Positions 56,035-64,000 of a stretch of DNA of 64,000 bases are shown one piece after another. The position numbers and the translations under genes were made by a program. The first letter of the stretch is position 1. Every line of letters starts with the position of its first letter. This DNA comes from Pseudomonas mangiferae. GTDB taxonomy: Bacteria; Pseudomonadota; Gammaproteobacteria; Pseudomonadales; Pseudomonadaceae. The notes under the pieces were generated by a model. The model worked only from the letters and a program-made list of their open reading frames with translations, did not search any database and was not told the DNA's origin. The stretch is from NCBI RefSeq assembly GCF_007109405.1, contig NZ_VJOY01000006.1, positions 186,001 through 250,000 on the forward strand. The letters are read 5' to 3'.

Positions 56035-58821
56035 ATGTCCCCACGGATTCTCCGCGCCGGCCTGGGCGCGCTGGCGCTGGCCTGCGCCCTCGTCACCGCC
56101 CACGCAGCCGAACGCAGCTGGAGCTACACCTACACCGCCCAGGGCCAGGTCGAGACGGCCGACGGCCCGCGCACCGATGTCCAGGACATCACCCGCTACG
56201 CCTACGATGCCCAGGGCAACCTCACCCAGGTGACCGACGCCCTTGGGCACGTCACCACCCTGGGCGATTACGACGACCGCGGCAAGCCAGGCCGCCTGGT
56301 GGACCCCAACGGGGTGGTCAGCACCCTGACCTACACCGGCATCGACGGCTGGCTGGCCTCGGTGACCACCGCCGGCAGCACCACCCGCTTCGACTACGAT
56401 GCCGTGGGCCAGATCACCCGGCTCACCCGCGCCGACGGCAGCTGGCTGGCCTATACCTACGACGACGCTCGGCGGCTGGTGGCCATTGCCAACAACTTGG
56501 GCGAGCGCATCGAGTACGACGTCGACGTCATGGGCAAGCGCACCGCCCAGCGCATGAAGGACGCCAGCGGTACCCTGGTGCAGCAGCAGGCCTGGGCCTA
56601 CGACGAACTGGGGCGCCTGCTGCGGTCGGCAGGGGCCGGCGGGCAGACCCATGGCTACCGCTACGACCTCAATGACAACCCGGTCGGCGAGACCGATCCC
56701 AAGCGTTTCGAGCACAGCCAGGCGTTCGATCCGCTGGATCGTCTGGCCAGCCACCGTGATCCCCTGGGGGGCGTCACCGGCTTCGACTACGACGCCCAGG
56801 ACAACCTGACCCAGGTGCGCGACCCGCGGGGCGTCACCACCCGCTACGAGTACGACGGCCTGGGCAACCTCACCGCCCTGGTCAGCCCCGACAGCGGCAC
56901 CACCCGCTACCTCCACGACGAGGCGGGCAATGTGCTGGAGAAGACCGACGCCCGTGGCAACCTCACCCAGTACCGCTACGACGCACTGAACCGCCTGGTG
57001 GAACAGCACCACCCGTCCAACCCGGCCCTGGACGTCCACTACCTCTACGACCTGACCGACAACGGCAACAAGGGCATCGGCCACCTCACCGCGGTGGAGG
57101 ACGGCAGTGGTCGGCTGGACTACCGCTACGACGAACACGGGCGGCTGGTGGAGCAGACCCGGCAGCTCAACGTGGGCGGCCTGCTGCTGCAGGATCGCCT
57201 GGGCTATGCCTACGACCCGGTGGGGCAACTTGTCCGCATCGACTACCCGGACGGGCTGGCGGTGAACTACCCCCGCAATGCCGCCGGCCAGGTGAGCGGC
57301 GTAACCCTCTCGGTGGACGGTGGCGCCCCCACGGTCATCGCCCGGGACATCGCCTACCTGCCCTTCGGCCCGCTCAAGCACCTGGCCTGGGGCAATGGCA
57401 TCGCCCTGGACCGTACCTATGACCAGGACTACCAGCTGCTGCGGCAGCAGGTCGGACCCTGGCAGAGCGACTACCGCCACGACGCCAAGGGCAACATCGA
57501 ACAGATCACCAGCAGCCTGTGGGGCACCCTGGACTACACCTACGACGCCCTCGACCGGCTCACCGAGGAGCGCGATGGCCAACGCCAGCGCACCTATGGC
57601 TATGACGCCGTGGGCAACCGGCTGGACAAGACCGAGACCGTGCTCGCCACCCAGGCCAAGGCTCGCACCGCCTACCGCTACGCCAGCGACAGCAACCGGC
57701 TGACCGCCATCGGCAGCCAGGCGGTGACCAGCGACGAGACTGGTAGCCTGACCCAGGACCGCGCCAGCCGCCTGCTGGGCTACGACGAACAAGGCCGCCT
57801 GAAACAGGTGAACCTGAACGGCCAGTCCGTCGCCGAGTACCGCTACAACGCTCTCGGCCAGCGCGTGGCCAAGCTCACGGCCCAGGGCATCCATGTCTAC
57901 CTCTACGGCGCCGAGGGCCAACTGCTGGGGGAAACCCGCTACGACGCCACCGGCCGCAAACTGCGCAGCCAGGCCTACTTGTGGCTGGACAGCATACCCC
58001 TGGCCAGCCGCTGGGCCAGCTTCAACATCCACGGCATGGCCGTGAACCCGCGGCTGGTGTACCTGCACAGCGACCACCTCGACACCCCGCGCCTGGCCAC
58101 CGACACCAGCGCCGCCCCGCAGATCGTCTGGCAATGGCAGTCCGATGCCTTCGGTAACGGCACCCCCGTGGCAGCCGACGGCGTGCAGATCAACCTGCGC
58201 TTTCCCGGGCAGTACCACGACAGCGAAAGCGGCCTGCGCTACAACTACTTCCGCGACTACGACCCGCAGACCGGGCGCTATGTGGAGAGCGATCCGATTG
58301 GGTTGAGCGGGGGGTTGAATACCTACGGATATGCCTTAGCCAACCCACTTCGATACTCTGATCCCAAGGGGAAAAATGTAATAGTGGTTGAAGCCCTAGC
58401 CGTTACAGCGGTGACAATAATTGGGGCGGCCATTATCAATAATGCTAACAATACTGCTCAGCAATCAGGTGGCATTGACCCGACAGTCGGTGGTGGAGCA
58501 GTACCAATAGGGCTCAGCCCAACGACCGCCCAAGGCGGAGCCAGCAGTAGTACCGAAACGAAAACCGAGAATTGTCCTAAGAACTGCCCACCATGCAGAA
58601 CTGCGAGCGGCATTGTCCCTGTCGGGACGCTCGGGTACAGGCCGCTTGATGTGATCCCTGACGGCCAAATGCAACATGGCGTCTATGGCTCTCACCACAA
58701 CATGTTCGTCGCAAACCAAAACCCAAATAACTGCCAATGTTTCTGGCAAAAACAAAACTATGTCTTGAAGCCAGCGCAGCTCCCATTTGGGGCAGTGCCA
58801 GTAGAGCCATTCATAAATTGA
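56035..58821 (+). CDS. RHS repeat-associated core protein with candidate C-terminal toxin domain
   Basis: The 928-residue protein opens with its own signal peptide (about 1-23, cleaved near AHA-A), continues as many YD repeats (about 30-745) and reaches the RHS core ending (about 720-780, with LRYNYFRDYDPQTGRYVESD and DPIGLSGGLNTYGYALANP). After the core come a hydrophobic stretch (about 782-801), a Gly/Ser/Thr linker and a Cys/His-rich tail (about 846-928) with CPKNCPPC, HGVYGSHHN (His887-His888) and NCQCFW. The tail has no domain I can name. It is AT-rich, unlike the core, as in exchangeable toxin tips. A small candidate immunity gene follows after 7 bases. Confidence 0.88.
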   Translation: MSPRILRAGLGALALACALVTAHAAERSWSYTYTAQGQVETADGPRTDVQDITRYAYDAQGNLTQVTDALGHVTTLGDYDDRGKPGRLVDPNGVVSTLTYTGIDGWLASVTTAGSTTRFDYDAVGQITRLTRADGSWLAYTYDDARRLVAIANNLGERIEYDVDVMGKRTAQRMKDASGTLVQQQAWAYDELGRLLRSAGAGGQTHGYRYDLNDNPVGETDPKRFEHSQAFDPLDRLASHRDPLGGVTGFDYDAQDNLTQVRDPRGVTTRYEYDGLGNLTALVSPDSGTTRYLHDEAGNVLEKTDARGNLTQYRYDALNRLVEQHHPSNPALDVHYLYDLTDNGNKGIGHLTAVEDGSGRLDYRYDEHGRLVEQTRQLNVGGLLLQDRLGYAYDPVGQLVRIDYPDGLAVNYPRNAAGQVSGVTLSVDGGAPTVIARDIAYLPFGPLKHLAWGNGIALDRTYDQDYQLLRQQVGPWQSDYRHDAKGNIEQITSSLWGTLDYTYDALDRLTEERDGQRQRTYGYDAVGNRLDKTETVLATQAKARTAYRYASDSNRLTAIGSQAVTSDETGSLTQDRASRLLGYDEQGRLKQVNLNGQSVAEYRYNALGQRVAKLTAQGIHVYLYGAEGQLLGETRYDATGRKLRSQAYLWLDSIPLASRWASFNIHGMAVNPRLVYLHSDHLDTPRLATDTSAAPQIVWQWQSDAFGNGTPVAADGVQINLRFPGQYHDSESGLRYNYFRDYDPQTGRYVESDPIGLSGGLNTYGYALANPLRYSDPKGKNVIVVEALAVTAVTIIGAAIINNANNTAQQSGGIDPTVGGGAVPIGLSPTTAQGGASSSTETKTENCPKNCPPCRTASGIVPVGTLGYRPLDVIPDGQMQHGVYGSHHNMFVANQNPNNCQCFWQKQNYVLKPAQLPFGAVPVEPFIN

Positions 58822-58828
58822 GGCGAAT

Positions 58829-59059
58829 ATGAAATATACGACTGGCGAAGAAATGCAGCTCGGTGACACTGTTCAGCTTGGCAGCAGCGGCGCCGGAATA
58901 GTGGTTGGCATTATTGAGGCAGGATCATTTTCAAAAGGCTATCCTGCAGAAGACTGGGCCTATCTAAGTACGGGTGCTCTTATACTTACTCAAGAGATAG
59001 GGTTAATTCATTACCTCGAGTCTGATGAAGAACTCAGGCTAATAGAAAGGAAAAAATAG
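58829..59059 (+). CDS. Candidate immunity protein for the RHS toxin
   Basis: The 76-residue acidic cytoplasmic protein begins 7 bases after the RHS stop, on the same strand and with the same AT-rich composition. It looks like a small beta-rich domain (TGEEMQLGDTVQLGSSGAGI, GALILTQEIGLIHYLES). I recall similar unnamed proteins beside RHS or other polymorphic toxins elsewhere. Position, size and composition make immunity the best guess; there is no direct evidence of binding to the tail. Confidence 0.65.
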   Translation: MKYTTGEEMQLGDTVQLGSSGAGIVVGIIEAGSFSKGYPAEDWAYLSTGALILTQEIGLIHYLESDEELRLIERKK

Positions 59060-59428
59060 GTTTGTAGGGTTTTATCCTGTACTGAATGTGGCGTTACGGT
59101 CTGCTCTAGGTTTTAGTGCTACATTTCTCTGCTTTAGTGAGTCACCTACCGTGTCGATCTCCCTAGTAGGGGGTTCGAATTTTTTCGGTTTTAAATGTAA
59201 ACCTTGACCAGCACAGTGTTTAGGTTGAGGCGGCGCCTACGTTTGTGGGGCTGGGATTTTAATATGATCCGCTGGCCAGCGTTGATACTTCCAAATCTAC
59301 ACCCATGTGACCATCACTAATCTGCAGGGCATTTACAGCAAGACGCTTCCAACAGCCCAAGGCTCTAATCGCTAAAAGGCAGAGCATCCCATGCGACAGG
59401 GTCCATTAACCAAGCTGAAAAATATAAT

Positions 59429-59576
59429 CTAGGTTCTGTACGAAAAGTCGTCGAGCGAAGGTCAGGCAAGGCAAAAACAGGCGAAGAAGCGGAGTTTACG
59501 TGCTGTAAATGAGCATTCTGAGCCTGTTTTTAACGCAGCATCACCGATGCGCAGGCACGTTTCGTACAGAACCTAG
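59429..59576. repeat. MITE-like 148-bp element with 17-bp terminal inverted repeats
   Basis: CTAGGTTCTGTACGAAA at 59429-59445 and its exact complement at 59560-59576 flank a 114-base core without a gene. CTAG at the two ends could be a target duplication, as for IS5-type elements. Inside, AAAAACAGGC and GCCTGTTTTT form a second inverted pair. It is likely a non-autonomous element mobilised by an IS elsewhere. Confidence 0.75.
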
Positions 59577-59821
59577 TAGGTTAGCGTGACCGACGGAAAA
59601 AAGAACTCCATACTGCTAGCTGACGGCCGTCAAAACCTTGAATTAGTGCTTCCGGAGTAAAACAAGTTTTTAGAAAAAATCCTGTTTCTGTCGATAGACA
59701 GTGGTTAACAAACGCCCAACGAAAGAGCTGATGGATCGGCTGCGGCGAGTGCTTGCCAGATGTGCGTTGATTAGATTCATATCGGAGTGATTTCGAGCGT
59801 CCAGGAAGCGTCTACATCAGC

Positions 59822-59863
59822 TTGAACCAGGATGAACCGCGTGGCTAATTCATCCTGATTCAA
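59822..59863. repeat. Inverted repeat just past the metH stop
   Basis: Arms TTGAACCAGGATGAA and TTCATCCTGATTCAA match at 14 of 15 positions around a 12-base loop. It lies 10 bases beyond the metH stop and lacks a T run; it could end transcription or be a relic repeat. Confidence 0.5.
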
Positions 59864-59873
59864 TGTCGTATTT

Positions 59874-63566
<3,693 letters not shown>

Positions 63567-63677
63567 GGAATACCTGGAAGCGAGACGTGCGAAGAGGCGC
63601 GATGATAGCAAAGCCTCGGACGCCCCGACCGGGTCAGCGGTCTGCATGAATCTGGCTCATGTTGCGCCAGATAAAAC

Positions 63678-63701
63678 GAAGGCGACCCTAGGGCCGCCTT
63701 C
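63678..63701 (-). terminator. Intrinsic terminator of the R-body gene
   Basis: Arms GAAGGCGACCC and GGGCCGCCTTC pair at 10 of 11 positions; on the minus strand the stem is followed by GTTTTAT. It lies 35 bases after the stop of the RebB-like gene. Confidence 0.7.
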
Positions 63702-63735
63702 AAAGTGGGTGCTGAAAAGGAAGTTGAAGCGCGCG

Positions 63736-64000
63736 TCAGGAGCGGAACGAGTTGAGGATGGTGAGCAGGCTGGTGAGGTTGTCGGCGACCCCCAGTTGGC
63801 CGATCTTCTCGGACGCACCCGCATCGGCGGAGGTGTCCACGCTGTAGACCTGCATGACGCCCATGTTCGCCGAAGCCAGGGCCAGGGCGTTCTGCTGCTG
63901 CTGGGCGGATACGGCGTTCTCGAAGAGGATGCCGGTGGAATGGGCCATGGTCTGGTAGATGGAACCCAGCGCGATGGCGGGCGCCTCGCCCACCACCTTG
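63736..64000 (-). CDS. RebB-family R-body protein, 5' end missing
   Basis: The frame is open to the window edge, so the N-terminus lies outside; about 88 residues remain. The sequence KVVGEAPAIALGSIYQTMAH, with NAVSAQQQQNALALASANMGV and a variable end, is characteristic of RebB proteins. These polymerise into R-bodies, coiled protein ribbons that unroll explosively when pH falls. Reb genes usually occur as clusters of several similar small genes, so more are expected just past 64000. It ends at a hairpin terminator. Function in free-living pseudomonads is still being worked out. Confidence 0.85.
   Translation of the reverse strand, partial: KVVGEAPAIALGSIYQTMAHSTGILFENAVSAQQQQNALALASANMGVMQVYSVDTSADAGASEKIGQLGVADNLTSLLTILNSFRS

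Larger units (their letters stand above)
59060..59873. other. Gene-poor, AT-rich tail of the island
   Basis: The 814 bases between the immunity candidate and metH show no convincing gene, only fragments of open frame such as 29 codons at 59701-59790. It contains the MITE-like element at 59429-59576 and an inverted repeat near the metH stop. It is probably debris from old insertions. Confidence 0.6.

Noticed and set aside
55972-58218. A 748-codon minus-strand open frame opposite the RHS core
   Set aside because: YD-repeat DNA is GC-rich and its complement stays open; the product is a low-complexity Val/Gly/His string.
56100-58300. Repeated DNA units in the RHS gene considered as a tandem repeat or CRISPR-like array
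   Set aside because: The units encode degenerate YD repeats, are irregular in length and have no spacer structure.
63567-63735. Cobalamin riboswitch upstream of metH
   Set aside because: No B12-box sequence or long structured leader is visible in the short gap; it holds only the opposite terminator.

Overview
The window is a high-GC chromosomal segment of a Pseudomonas species. The evidence is oprI, the lipA/lif lipase pair with a sigma-54 type promoter, a type II queF, the copRS-cupredoxin group, and local gene orders that match P. aeruginosa blocks as I remember them. Those blocks are rearranged relative to that species, so this is probably a relative of it rather than P. aeruginosa itself. 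The exact species cannot be fixed from the sequence alone. No rRNA, tRNA, CRISPR array or intact insertion sequence was seen.

Layout. 1-3.8 kb: etfBA (electron transfer flavoprotein, etfB cut by the window edge), then a periplasmic binding protein and two outer-membrane lipoproteins. 3.8-16.7 kb: a PA2817-type protein, FadE-like acyl-CoA dehydrogenase, glutathione transferase, a two-gene ABC-2 exporter, copper-type sensor kinase/regulator, a cupredoxin, queF, an FMN reductase, a small membrane protein, a chemoreceptor and tatD. 17-30 kb: an MltF-like transglycosylase, DoxX protein, lipase chaperone and lipase, a methyltransferase-like fragment, greB, a YbbP/YbbA-like ABC system divergent from tesA, an L,D-transpeptidase, oprI, a membrane-anchored protein and a small acetyltransferase. 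30-35.6 kb: DAHP synthase, thioredoxin-like protein, universal stress protein, cysB, cysH and pabB. 35.8-41.2 kb: two overlapping genes for large MalT/LuxR-type ATPase regulators. 41.2-46.8 kb: DUF934 gene plus cysI, small membrane proteins, two oxidoreductases and pyrF. 47-50.6 kb: ethanolamine permease and eutBC behind a sigma-54 type promoter. 50.7-54.1 kb: small and membrane proteins, a TauE/SafE exporter, a LysR regulator and an RlmN-like radical SAM protein.

54.1-59.9 kb is the accessory island. It has AT-rich edges, an RHS protein split into two consecutive genes that each encode their own Sec-type signal peptide, an unrecognised Cys/His-rich C-terminal domain with the look of a polymorphic toxin, a tiny downstream gene in the immunity position, and a 148-bp inverted-repeat element resembling a MITE. 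Beyond it lie metH and, at the very end, the C-terminal part of a RebB-type R-body gene that runs out of the window.

Working together: cysB, cysH and cysI with its DUF934 partner cover the regulation and reduction steps of sulfate assimilation, and metH carries the methyl transfer that completes methionine. LipA and Lif form a secreted lipase with its folding helper, and FadE with ETF would take acyl-CoA electrons to the respiratory chain, so a fat-utilisation theme runs through the first third. The most interesting parts are the split RHS cassette with its candidate toxin and immunity genes, the R-body gene, and two well-matched sigma-54 promoters.
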